Assembly (NCBI RefSeq): GCF_007002745.1
Contig: NZ_SGNY01000001.1
Span: 434,001 to 498,000 of the forward strand
Reading direction: 5' to 3'
From: Martinezella rhizogenes
Lineage (GTDB): Bacteria; Pseudomonadota; Alphaproteobacteria; Rhizobiales; Rhizobiaceae
DNA length: 64,000 nt
Both the position numbers and the translations under genes were made by a program. The notes below the pieces were generated by a model. It worked only from the letters and a program-made list of their open reading frames with translations. It had not been told where the DNA came from and searched no databases. This document shows positions 1 to 7,841 of the stretch, piece after piece (the stretch's first letter is position 1; every line of letters starts with the position of its first letter).

Positions 1-1602
1 ACCATAGGCGGCGTGCAGCCAGTCGCGGCCGAGATTGCCATATTCAACGAAGCTTGCGGTTGCCAGCCAGACCGGGAACAGCGCGGCAATACCTGCCCAG
101 AGCTGGGCAAAATCCGCATCGTCAGCGCCCTTGCGTTTCAGGAAGGAGAAGGCGCAGAGCACGAAGACTGCGCCGAGGCCAAGCGCCATGGCGATTTCAG
201 CCGTATAGCCTGTTCCGACGGGCGGAAGCGTTACGCCGGTATCGTTGATAAGGCCGATGAAATCGATGCCCTGCCGCGACATCAGCGCGACCGCCGTCTG
301 CGCGCCGAGCGCGGCGATGATGGCCGGCCAAACCGCGTAGTGGCGGGCGGCGCCAAGGGCCGCAAGCGCTGCGATGAGCGCCGAGACGATCAGCGCCGGG
401 TGGGTGTCGATGCCGCCACTGGCGAACAGGAAGCCGATGGCCGGCAGGATGACGGCCATCGATACCGTGAGGTTGATGGCAAGCGACGGGCGCAACAAAA
501 GCCGTAGCGCACGGATGGCGCGCCGCTCCGGGGCTGCGGTTTCGCCGGTTTCTACCGGCGGCGTGTCGAGGTGTTTTCCGGGCCACAGGAAGATCGTGCC
601 GGCCAGCATGACGAGCAAAGCGAGCGTCGGTGGTTCGGCATTGATCGTCTCGGAAAAGCCGATATAGCCGAGCGCCCAGAGGCCAAGGCCGGCATTGGCA
701 AGGGACGGAACCACGGTCCAGCCCTGCCTGCGCGCTGCGGCCGCGGTCGCCAGCCACGAGATGGTCAGGAAAACGAACAGCGCCCAGATATTTGGCGTTT
801 CGCTGGAAATCAGCGCCGGCGTCAGCATCGAGCCAAGAAGACCGAGACCGGCCAGCGCCTGCCCATGCAGAAGCGACAGGCCAATGGTGGCAAAGGCGAC
901 AAGCCCGAGCAGGATGAAGGCGGTTCCGGAGCCGATATAGTCATAAATTCCATAGGCCGCATAAACCACGCCGAACAGCGTTAATGCGCCGGCCGCCGTC
1001 AGCACGCCGGGTATCATCGCGTTGGAATAGGCGGTGGCGATGCCCGGCACCGCCTTGCGGCGGATCGCTTCGCCGGCAAGCCCGAGAACGAGGCCGAAAA
1101 TGGCGGCAAGCGAAAGCCTGACCGCTGGGCTGAGCAGCCCCGATTCGATCGAATATTTGACGAGGAAAATACCGCCCAGCGCCAGCGCCAGCCCGCCGGC
1201 CCAGACCGCCCAGCGTGCGCCGAGCAGACTTTCGAAGCTTTCTTTTGTGGCCGGCGCGGACGCGGTCTCGTTGGCGAGCGCCGGCGGCGCTTCTTCACGG
1301 GCTACGTCCCCAGCTTCCACTATCGCGGCAGCTTCTTCCGGCTTTGAGGCATATTCAGCTTGGGAAGCCGCTGCTTCGGGCAAATCTCCATTTGTCTCTT
1401 CCGCTTCGAAATCCGTCTTTTCCGAGGATTCCGCGCTTTCAGCCCGTGCAGCCAAGGGAGACGTGACCCCGGCAGCCATCAGCCGCTTGAGGCTGAGGAC
1501 CTCACGTTCCAGCGACTTGATTCGGCTTGAATTACGGATGCTCGCGACCAGCGTGTAGATAAAGGCCGCGATGAGGGCGAGGATGAGAAACGGGATTTCC
1601 AA
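1..1602 (-). CDS. DUF2339 multi-pass membrane protein, 3' end missing
   Basis: The reading frame is open from 1602 to the left window edge (534 codons, no stop), so the C-terminus lies outside. I chose the TTG at 1602 because GGAGAG sits about 5 bases upstream and the protein then begins with a hydrophobic segment (residues 2-19). After it come a short basic coiled-coil-like stretch (25-42), an acidic Ala/Glu-rich linker (about 45-115), and a long series of hydrophobic helices beginning near the GARWAVWAGGLAL motif. This layout is that of the DUF2339 family, predicted integral membrane proteins without a known function. It is read away from the next gene with a repeat between them. Confidence 0.8.
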   Translation of the reverse strand, partial: MEIPFLILALIAAFIYTLVASIRNSSRIKSLEREVLSLKRLMAAGVTSPLAARAESAESSEKTDFEAEETNGDLPEAAASQAEYASKPEEAAAIVEAGDVAREEAPPALANETASAPATKESFESLLGARWAVWAGGLALALGGIFLVKYSIESGLLSPAVRLSLAAIFGLVLGLAGEAIRRKAVPGIATAYSNAMIPGVLTAAGALTLFGVVYAAYGIYDYIGSGTAFILLGLVAFATIGLSLLHGQALAGLGLLGSMLTPALISSETPNIWALFVFLTISWLATAAAARRQGWTVVPSLANAGLGLWALGYIGFSETINAEPPTLALLVMLAGTIFLWPGKHLDTPPVETGETAAPERRAIRALRLLLRPSLAINLTVSMAVILPAIGFLFASGGIDTHPALIVSALIAALAALGAARHYAVWPAIIAALGAQTAVALMSRQGIDFIGLINDTGVTLPPVGTGYTAEIAMALGLGAVFVLCAFSFLKRKGADDADFAQLWAGIAALFPVWLATASFVEYGNLGRDWLHAAYG

Positions 1603-1709
1603 ACGGGCTCTCCAATTACGAAGCTGTTTTTAAAGCTCTTTTGGCGAATTTATGCAAGGCCCGGTTGATGTATGGCAGGGGGTAACATGGAGCGAGCGGG
1701 TGTCACTTG

Positions 1710-1832
1710 TTTCTTCTCCCCGCCGGGGAGAAGTCCGCGGCAGCGGGATGAGGGGGCGAGGGTGGGGTCTATCGTTGGCGTTGCCCCTCATCCGGCGCTT
1801 CGGGCCACCTTCTCCCCGGCGGGGAGAAGAAA
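1710..1832. repeat. Intergenic palindromic repeat, family A, copy 1
   Basis: A 120-130 bp element bounded by facing palindromes: TTCTTCTCCCCGCCGGGGAG at one end and the mirrored arm ending in GGGGAGAAGAAA at the other, with the inner arms GCAGCGGGATGAGGG and CCCCTCATCC. It resembles the Rhizobium-specific intergenic mosaic elements (RIME) in position and structure; that name is from memory. It lies between the start of the DUF2339 gene and the stop of the dioxygenase-esterase gene. Open reading frames crossing it are not genes. Confidence 0.85.
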
Positions 1833-1861
1833 TGGGCGGCATCCGCTCGGCGCATGCCCAT

Positions 1862-3430
1862 CTATCGAAAATCAGGAGCATCCGCCAGCCAGAGCCGTGC
1901 CGCTTCTATATCGGCAAGCCCCAGTTCATGCCCGTCATCCAGCATTTCCACCCGTGCCTCCGCGCCGCTCGCCGCAAGCCGGCCTTGCAGCTCGGTTGCT
2001 CCGTCGCGATATTTGTCGCGTTCACCGGCGACGAGCAGGAAATTTCGGCCGGAAAGATCAGTTTGCGGCCATGTGTCGAGAACCGGCATGGGCCGGTAGA
2101 GCAGGGCGTCTCCGGCAAGGTCGGGATAAAGTGCGGCAAAGGCCGCATAGAAATTTGCACCATTCGAATGGCCGATAAACCGCAGCTTCGAACGATCAAG
2201 ACCGTAGGAACGGATTGCACCTTCGACAAAGGTGGCAAAGGCCTCTGCTTCTGCAGCAATATCAGTCTGGTCGAAGCTGAAATCGGGGAAACGCCGGAAC
2301 CAGCGGGCGATCTCTTCTTCCGTGCTGCGGCCGCGCACGCCTAAAAGTGTCGCGCCGCGCGCGGCCCTGTGCGCCAGCGGCATCAGGCTCGTTTCGCTGG
2401 CGCCCGAGCCGTGCAGCAGGATGATGGTGCTGCCATCCGGTTCCTCCGGCGTATAGAACCGGTGCACGAAGGGCAGGTCGCGATAAATGATGCGTTCCTC
2501 GCCCGGCATGGAAAATTGCGGCAGGGCGACGCGCACATCCGCCTCGTCCTTCATGAACAGCGGCGGAATGAACAATTGTTCGCCGAGCGCTTCCAGCGGT
2601 TCGTCGATCGTCATGCCGGGGCCATCGGTTGCCATTTCGATCAGCACGCCGCCCGGTTCGCGGACATAGAGCGAATGGAAATACTTTCGATCATGGGCAT
2701 TGGTGGTGCTGGAATTGAGCGATTTCAGCCCGGTGAGAACGGCGTTCAGCTCATCGATGTCCTCGGCGCGGAAGGCGATGTGATCGACCGTGCCGGTGCC
2801 CGGTGCGCTGGACCAGAAGCCGGTCGCGTCGCGCACGTCGATGATGTCGCCGCTGTCGGAGACGAGCCGGCGGATCGCGCCGGTCTGGCTTTCCTGCCGG
2901 TAGCCGAAATGTTTCTCCAGAAACGCCACGGTTTCTTCCGGTACCTCGCTCAGCATCGTCGCACCATAGATGCGGCGAATCGCGTCCTGCGCGGAAATGT
3001 CGTCCGTCACATGCGGCGTCGCATTGGCAAAGGCATGGGTACCGACCAGCTTGACGATCAGGCCGTCAGGATCTTTCAGCCGGATGACCGGCTCGCCGAA
3101 TTCGTCGGATGGCCCCTCGGCGCGGATGCCGAATTTCAGTGCCCGCGTCAGCCAGAAGCCGATCGCGGCCGGATCGATCACTACCGAGACTTCCAGTGTC
3201 TGGCCGTAACCGACGCGGCCCTGGCCGCCATCTTCCCAGACGAGAAATGTCAGAAGCGAACCGGGCGAGGCGATGTCGTCACCATAAAGCAGGTGAAGCT
3301 GCATGGCGTCTTCGAAGCCGGCGGTGCGCTTGACCAGCTTCAAACCGAGAAAGCCGGCGTAGAAATCCACATTCGCCTGCACCTTCCGGGTGATCATGGT
3401 GATGTGGTGTATGCCCAGTGCAGAATTCAT
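1862..3430 (-). CDS. Ring-cleavage dioxygenase (VOC) fused to a phospholipase/carboxylesterase-type hydrolase
   Basis: A 522-residue protein in two parts. Residues 5-285 are two VOC (glyoxalase/extradiol dioxygenase) modules with likely metal ligands H9 (in GIHHIT), H217 (DHIAF) and E265 (GGVLIEMATD), as in LinE/PcpA/MhqO-type hydroquinone dioxygenases. Residues about 315-522 are an alpha/beta hydrolase with oxyanion motif LLHGSG (338-343), nucleophile S422 in GHSNG, D472 and H501. In Bacillus the separate genes mhqO and mhqD, for quinone detoxification, encode these two activities; here they form one chain. The function in quinone or aromatic breakdown is inferred. It is divergent from the ABC importer genes. 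A stand-alone relative of the hydrolase half is at 56011-56676. Confidence 0.85.
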   Translation of the reverse strand: MNSALGIHHITMITRKVQANVDFYAGFLGLKLVKRTAGFEDAMQLHLLYGDDIASPGSLLTFLVWEDGGQGRVGYGQTLEVSVVIDPAAIGFWLTRALKFGIRAEGPSDEFGEPVIRLKDPDGLIVKLVGTHAFANATPHVTDDISAQDAIRRIYGATMLSEVPEETVAFLEKHFGYRQESQTGAIRRLVSDSGDIIDVRDATGFWSSAPGTGTVDHIAFRAEDIDELNAVLTGLKSLNSSTTNAHDRKYFHSLYVREPGGVLIEMATDGPGMTIDEPLEALGEQLFIPPLFMKDEADVRVALPQFSMPGEERIIYRDLPFVHRFYTPEEPDGSTIILLHGSGASETSLMPLAHRAARGATLLGVRGRSTEEEIARWFRRFPDFSFDQTDIAAEAEAFATFVEGAIRSYGLDRSKLRFIGHSNGANFYAAFAALYPDLAGDALLYRPMPVLDTWPQTDLSGRNFLLVAGERDKYRDGATELQGRLAASGAEARVEMLDDGHELGLADIEAARLWLADAPDFR

Positions 3431-3619
3431 CTTGCCGTCCCGTCGTTTCGCCTGCTGTTCGTGGCCCTATTTGTCCTACGCTGCGCCTGATCCGCAACCC
3501 CGGCAAATGAGAACGCTGTGTTCTCTGCGTGAACGATGTTGCTTCCGCTTCGTTGCACGCACGCTGCGCAGAAACCGGGCTTTTTGCCTCCATATCGATC
3601 CATAATGCACATAAAGTAA

Positions 3620-3648
3620 GCATATAAAATAATGGCTATTTTGTATGC
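3620..3648. promoter_or_regulatory. Near-perfect inverted repeat, probable operator
   Basis: Half-sites GCATATAAAATA and TATTTTGTATGC, separated by 5 bases, match as a palindrome at 11 of 12 positions. It is the only such structure in the 290 bp divergent intergenic stretch (3431-3720), about 70 bp before the importer start, in an A+T-rich patch. The TTGTATGCAA core resembles GntR-type operators. The protein that binds it is unknown. Confidence 0.5.
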
Positions 3649-3720
3649 AATTTTATCTTGCCTTGCGGGTGGGAATTGGCTCTTATGCAACCAATCCAAC
3701 AAAACCATCAGGGGGAATAG

Positions 3721-4764
3721 ATGATCTTAACGCGCAGGTTGTTGTCCAAAGCTCTGGCCATTGCTGCCATCGGCGTTACGGCCGGAATGGTGCTGCCGGT
3801 GACGGGAGCTTATGCCGAAACGCCGGTCAAATTCACGCTCGACTGGAAATTCGAAGGCCCCGCCGCCGGCTTCCTGCTGGCGCTCGACAAGGGTTACTTC
3901 AAGGCGGAAGGCCTCGACGTCACGATCGACAGCGGCAACGGTTCGGTGGAAGCCATTCCGCGCGTGGCAACTGGCGCCTATCAGATGGGGTTCGGCGATA
4001 TCAACTCGGTGATGAAGTTCCTCGACGAGGATCCGAGCCAGAAGATCAAGGCCGTTTACATGGTCTATGAGCGCCCGACTTTTGCCGTCGTCGGCCGCAA
4101 GTCACTTGGCGTCACGGGTGATCCGAAGTCGCTGGAAGGCAAGAAGCTCGGCGCGCCGCCGCCGGATGGCGCCTTTGCGCAATGGCCGGCCTTCAAGCAG
4201 GTCGCGGGTCTCGATGAGAGCAAGATCAAGATCGAATCGATCGGTTTTCCCGTGCGTGAACCGATGCTTGCCAAGGGCGATGTCGATGCCGTCTTCGGTT
4301 TTGCTTTTTCTGTCATCCTCAACCTGAAGAAGCAGGGCATTGCCGATGACGACATCTCGACCATCCTGATGGCCGAGCACGGCTTGAATCTCTATGGCAA
4401 TGCGGTGCTGGTAAACACTGATTTCGCTGAGAAAAACCCTGAAGCCGTCAAGGGCTTCCTCAAGGCGCTGGCCAAGGGCTTCGCAGATTCCGTCAAGACC
4501 CCGGAAGAGGGCGTGGCGGCGGTGCTGAAGCGCAATGAGACGCTCGACAGTGCCATCGAGCTGGAGCGCCTCAACATGGCCAACAGCATGAACATCAAGA
4601 CGCCCTATGTGGTGGAAAATGGCATGGGCGGCGTCGATCCGGCCCGGCTTGCCGCCTCCATCGAGACGTTGAAGGTTTCCATGGGCCTGAAGGGCAATGT
4701 GAAGGCGGAACAGGTGTTCGATGCGACCTACCTGCCGGCCAAGGAAGAGCGCATGCTTCCCTAA
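3721..4764 (+). CDS. ABC transporter substrate-binding protein, NMT1/THI5-like
   Basis: 347 residues with a Sec signal peptide (RR at 5-6, hydrophobic core, cleavage likely after AYA near residue 31), so periplasmic. The mature part starts KFTLDWKFEGPAAGFLLALD and has the GYFKAEGLDV motif typical of the NMT1/THI5 group (thiamin pyrimidine precursors, taurine, alkanesulfonates, riboflavin precursors). A strong ribosome site (AGGGGG) lies just before the ATG. It heads an operon with the ATPase and permease downstream, separated from them by about 400 bp that hold two palindromic repeats. No TPP riboswitch is visible upstream, so thiamin precursor uptake is not supported; the substrate is unknown. 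Confidence 0.88.
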   Translation: MILTRRLLSKALAIAAIGVTAGMVLPVTGAYAETPVKFTLDWKFEGPAAGFLLALDKGYFKAEGLDVTIDSGNGSVEAIPRVATGAYQMGFGDINSVMKFLDEDPSQKIKAVYMVYERPTFAVVGRKSLGVTGDPKSLEGKKLGAPPPDGAFAQWPAFKQVAGLDESKIKIESIGFPVREPMLAKGDVDAVFGFAFSVILNLKKQGIADDDISTILMAEHGLNLYGNAVLVNTDFAEKNPEAVKGFLKALAKGFADSVKTPEEGVAAVLKRNETLDSAIELERLNMANSMNIKTPYVVENGMGGVDPARLAASIETLKVSMGLKGNVKAEQVFDATYLPAKEERMLP

Positions 4765-4790
4765 AGGATGGAGCGAGTGGGTGCGGCAAG

Positions 4791-4916
4791 CTTCTTCTCC
4801 CCGCCGGGGAGAAGGTCGCGGCAGCGGGATGAGGGGCAAGCTCTCGGCCTATCGCTGACGTTGCCCCCTCATCCGACCCTTCGGGCCACCTTCTCCCCGG
4901 CGGGGAGAAGAAACAA
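4791..4916. repeat. Intergenic palindromic repeat, family A, copy 2
   Basis: Same orientation and arms as copy 1, with an extra shared flank (GAGCGAGTGGG) just before it. It occupies the gap between the binding-protein gene and the ATPase gene, 26 bp after the binding-protein stop. In mRNA both arms would form large stems. Confidence 0.85.
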
Positions 4917-4991
4917 GCGGAACGGTTTTGCCATGCTCTTGAAGCGGTAGCCTCCGCAGGACAATCGAATGGGCCGAGTGGGCGCCGCTCA

Positions 4992-5119
4992 CTTCTTCTC
5001 CCCGCCGGGGAGAAGTCCGCGGCAGCGGGATGAGGGGGCAAGCTCTCGGTTTCTCGATGGCGTCGCCCCCTCATCCGACCCTTCGGGCCGCCTTCTCCCC
5101 GGCGAGGAGGAGAAACAAG
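4992..5119. repeat. Intergenic palindromic repeat, family A, copy 3
   Basis: Second copy within the same intergenic gap (4765-5173), tandem with and in the same orientation as copy 2, 75 bp apart. Its right arm carries a GAGGAGG variation. The rest of the gap holds no gene; it ends at the ribosome site of the ATPase gene. Confidence 0.85.
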
Positions 5120-5173
5120 CAGCAACGCTGCGGGATTAAACGGCCCGATCAGCAACTGAAAACGGGGACTGCG

Positions 5174-5962
5174 ATGTCACATCTCGTGGAAATAGACAAT
5201 GTCGACATGCGTTATGGCGGGTCGGCCGGCACGCTGGCCGTATCCGGTTTGAACCTGGCGGTCGACAAGGGTGAATTCGCCGCCGTGGTCGGCCCGTCGG
5301 GCTGCGGCAAGTCAACGCTGATGAAACTGGTGACGGGGCTGCATATTCCGCAAAAGGGCAATGTCATCGTTGCCGGGCGGCAGGTCACGGAGCCGGTCTC
5401 CATCGTCGGCATGGCGTTTCAGAACCCGACGATGCTGCCCTGGCGCACGACGTTGGAGAACATCCTGCTGCCGTTGGAAATCGTCGAAAAACACCGCCGT
5501 CGTCTGCGCGCCCACAAGGCGGAATATGTCGCAAAGGCCGAGCGCCTTCTGGAGATCGTCGGCCTGAAGGGTTTTGGCGCGAAATATCCATGGCAGCTTT
5601 CCGGCGGCATGCAGCAGCGCGCCAATCTCTGCCGCGCGCTGATCCACGAGCCGGATTTGCTGATGCTGGATGAGCCATTTGGCGCACTCGATGCCTTCAC
5701 CCGCGAGGAATTGTGGTGTGTCATCCGTGACCTGCACGCCGCGCAGCGCGTGACCATCATTCTGGTAACCCACGATCTGCGCGAAGCGACCTTTCTCGCC
5801 GACAAGATTTTTGTGATGAGCACAAGGCCGGGCCGCGTCCTGGCGGAGCACCGCGTGCCGTTTGCCCGTCCGCGCCAGCTCGATCTTATGTATGACAAGG
5901 GTTTCAACGACATGGTGCAGGCACTGCATGGCGAAATCGCGCAGGCGAGGGTGGCGGCATGA
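5174..5962 (+). CDS. ABC transporter ATPase, SsuB/TauB/ThiZ type
   Basis: I start at the ATG at 5174 (MSHLVEIDNVDMRYGG), giving 262 residues. The frame is open further upstream, but that part only translates the repeat. Walker A is GPSGCGKST, the signature is LSGGMQQR, Walker B is LLMLDEPFGALD, and the H-loop is VTHD: all intact, so an active cytoplasmic ATPase. It powers import with the adjacent permease, whose start overlaps its stop by 4 bases (ATGA), and with the upstream binding protein. The substrate is unknown. Confidence 0.92.
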   Translation: MSHLVEIDNVDMRYGGSAGTLAVSGLNLAVDKGEFAAVVGPSGCGKSTLMKLVTGLHIPQKGNVIVAGRQVTEPVSIVGMAFQNPTMLPWRTTLENILLPLEIVEKHRRRLRAHKAEYVAKAERLLEIVGLKGFGAKYPWQLSGGMQQRANLCRALIHEPDLLMLDEPFGALDAFTREELWCVIRDLHAAQRVTIILVTHDLREATFLADKIFVMSTRPGRVLAEHRVPFARPRQLDLMYDKGFNDMVQALHGEIAQARVAA

Positions 5963-6777
5963 GCGCGATCATGGAAAGCACCGTCACGGCCGAGCCGCGC
6001 AAGCCGCTGATTGCCCGCGTCAACTGGGTGAAGGCCGCCCCCTGGCTTTATACGCTGGCGCTCTTCGCGCTGTGGGAATTGCTGGTCTACGCGCTGAAAA
6101 TGCCGCCCACCATCCTGCCGTCGCCGGTAAGGGTAGGTCAGGCCATCCTGCAATATTGGTCGCCGATCTGGAAGAATTCGCTGCAGACGCTTTATACGAC
6201 GACTTTGGGCTTTGCCATCGCTGTTGTCGCCGGCCTTGCCATCGGCCTGTTCATCGGCTGGTCGAAAACCATTTATGCCGGGCTTTATCCTTTGATGATC
6301 GGCTTTAACGCCATCCCCAAGGTGGCGCTGGTGCCTATCCTCGTCATCTGGTTCGGCATCGGCACTGTTCCCGCAGTGTTGACCGCCTTCCTGATTTCCT
6401 TCTTCCCCATCGTCGTCAATGTCGCCACCGGACTTGCCACCATCGAGCCGGAAACCGAGGACGTGCTGCGGGCGCTTGGCGCGAAGAAGATGGATATCAT
6501 GCTGAAGGTCGGCATTCCGCGTTCCATGCCGTATTTCTTCGGCTCGCTGAAAATCGCCATCACGCTCGCCTTCGTCGGCTCGGTCGTCTCGGAAACCGTC
6601 GCTTCCAATTATGGCCTCGGCAACATGATGAGTTCGGCGCAGAGCCAGTTCAACGTGCCGCTGGTTTTTGCCGGCCTCCTGATGCTCGCCGTGGAAGGCA
6701 TCGTCATGTACGCCATCATGGCCTGGCTTGAAAAACGCATGACCGGCTGGGCGCATCGCTCGACCATGGGACAGTGA
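5959..6777 (+). CDS. ABC transporter permease, SsuC/ThiX type
   Basis: 272 residues with about six membrane helices and the BPD_transp_1 EAA-type loop around ALGAKKMDIMLKVGIPRSMPYFFGSLK. It forms the inner-membrane channel of the importer. Its start overlaps the ATPase stop by 4 bases, so translation is probably coupled. A third copy-type repeat, inverted, follows the stop by about 14 bp and closes the operon. Confidence 0.92.
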   Translation: MSAIMESTVTAEPRKPLIARVNWVKAAPWLYTLALFALWELLVYALKMPPTILPSPVRVGQAILQYWSPIWKNSLQTLYTTTLGFAIAVVAGLAIGLFIGWSKTIYAGLYPLMIGFNAIPKVALVPILVIWFGIGTVPAVLTAFLISFFPIVVNVATGLATIEPETEDVLRALGAKKMDIMLKVGIPRSMPYFFGSLKIAITLAFVGSVVSETVASNYGLGNMMSSAQSQFNVPLVFAGLLMLAVEGIVMYAIMAWLEKRMTGWAHRSTMGQ

Positions 6778-6791
6778 ACGGTTGTCGCTTG

Positions 6792-6911
6792 TTTCTTCTC
6801 CCCGCCGGGGAGAAGGTGGCCCGAAGGGTCGGATGAGGGGCGACAGCAGAGATATGCGGAGAGCTTGCCCCCTCAACCCGCTGCCGCGACCTTCTCCCCG
6901 GGGGAGAAGGC
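6792..6911. repeat. Intergenic palindromic repeat, family A, copy 4 (inverted)
   Basis: Same family but in the opposite orientation to copies 1-3: the GGTGGCCCGAAGGGTCGGAT arm comes first and CCCGCTGCCGCGACC comes second. It lies between the convergent permease and zinT stops, where it may serve as a two-way transcription end. Confidence 0.85.
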
Positions 6912-6969
6912 GAAAGAGGCACGCGGTCGGCATTCCTCACGCTCCGGAAAGCCGTGAGCCTGCTAGGGC

Positions 6970-7656
6970 TCAATGCGCCGCCACTTCCTTGACGATATCC
7001 GCGCCGTCCATCAGGAAGGGATAATAGGTCGGCCAATTGGTGACTTCGTCCAGCAGGGCCTTGCGGTCATTCCCCCAGTAGAGGTGGTAATGGCCGGCCT
7101 TTACCGGGGCGATGGAGTGGTCGCTGAACTGGATGAACTGCGGAGCGGCCTCGTCGCCGGCGGTCTTCTTGAAGATGTATCTTACGCCGCGATTACCCTT
7201 CTTGTAGGTCAGGATTTCCTGGCCGTCACTGGCATAAGTACCCTCGACCGGTTTGCCTTCCTTGTAGAAAGCCACGCTGTCGCCCTTGATGACGATGCGG
7301 TTCACATCCGTCTTGTAACCGATGTCGTAATAGGCGCGATATTCTGCGGCCGTCTTGTCGCCATGGGCGGCTTTTTCGGCCATGACGGAATCAAGCGAAC
7401 CGTTCAGCAGGTAAGGATAAACGGACTGCCAGTCGCCGCCCCAGTCGGAAAGCGTGCGCGGCTTTACCTGGGCATCCTCGAAATAACCGCTGTAAATCTT
7501 CTTTTCCGCCTCGGTCATCTGGTGGCCGTGATCGTGCCCATGGTCATGGCTGTGGGCGGCGGATTTGTTGCCGCCGGCGGCCGTGGCAGCGGCTGCCACC
7601 AGCAGCATGGAACCAAGCGCGACCGCGCCGGTGACGCGGATGAGTGTCTTCTGCAT
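6970..7656 (-). CDS. zinT: ZinT family periplasmic zinc-binding protein
   Basis: 228 residues: signal peptide (1-27, cleavage near TAA), then a His/Asp-rich metal-capture stretch (HSHDHGHDHGH, residues 35-45), then a complete ZinT/YodA lipocalin-like domain with the GHYHLYWGND and WPTYYP motifs near the C-terminus. Known ZinT proteins hold zinc in the periplasm under zinc limitation and pass it to ZnuA. A Zur-type palindrome lies just upstream, which supports control by zinc starvation. It is a single gene; no znu genes are in this window. Confidence 0.93.
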   Translation of the reverse strand: MQKTLIRVTGAVALGSMLLVAAAATAAGGNKSAAHSHDHGHDHGHQMTEAEKKIYSGYFEDAQVKPRTLSDWGGDWQSVYPYLLNGSLDSVMAEKAAHGDKTAAEYRAYYDIGYKTDVNRIVIKGDSVAFYKEGKPVEGTYASDGQEILTYKKGNRGVRYIFKKTAGDEAAPQFIQFSDHSIAPVKAGHYHLYWGNDRKALLDEVTNWPTYYPFLMDGADIVKEVAAH

Positions 7657-7691
7657 TGTTTGGCCCTCTCATATCTGTCGTCGAAAAGTCA

Positions 7692-7709
7692 GTTACGTAA
7701 TAACATTAC
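7692..7709. promoter_or_regulatory. Candidate Zur box upstream of zinT
   Basis: Read on the minus strand as GTAATGTTATTACGTAAC, an imperfect palindrome (12 of 18 positions) close to the alphaproteobacterial Zur pattern with GTTAT at its centre and TAAC/GTTA ends. It sits 36-53 bp before the zinT ATG, where a repressor would block the promoter. Confidence 0.6.
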
Positions 7710-7770
7710 AATCCGACCTATAGAGACGTCTTTTGCAGGACGCAAGGGCGGGAGCTGGCGGGCGGTAATG

Positions 7771-7806
7771 AAAAAAAGCGCGATGGCCGGGAAAGCCACC
7801 GCGCTT
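7771..7806 (-). terminator. Rho-independent terminator after the MscS gene
   Basis: On the minus strand, stem AAGCGCGGTGGC / GCCATCGCGCTT (one mismatch) with a 7-base loop, followed by seven T. It lies 36 bp past the channel gene stop and separates it from zinT. Confidence 0.8.
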
Positions 7807-7841
7807 GAGACATGAAGGGTGGGGAAGAGAGTTTCGAGGCC

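Noticed and set aside
1652..2344. Open frame across repeat copy 1
   Set aside because: It translates the palindromic element and the antisense of the fusion gene.
3431..3720. TPP riboswitch before the NMT1/THI5-like importer
   Set aside because: The conserved CTGAGA and ACCTGATC-type elements of THI boxes are not present in this stretch; only the inverted repeat at 3620 is found.
4791..5119. CRISPR-like array
   Set aside because: The repeated units are 120-130 bp palindromic elements with no regular spacers and no cas genes nearby.
5419..6933. 504-codon open frame opposite the ABC ATPase and permease
   Set aside because: The plus strand has intact Walker motifs and permease motifs; this frame also runs through a repeat.
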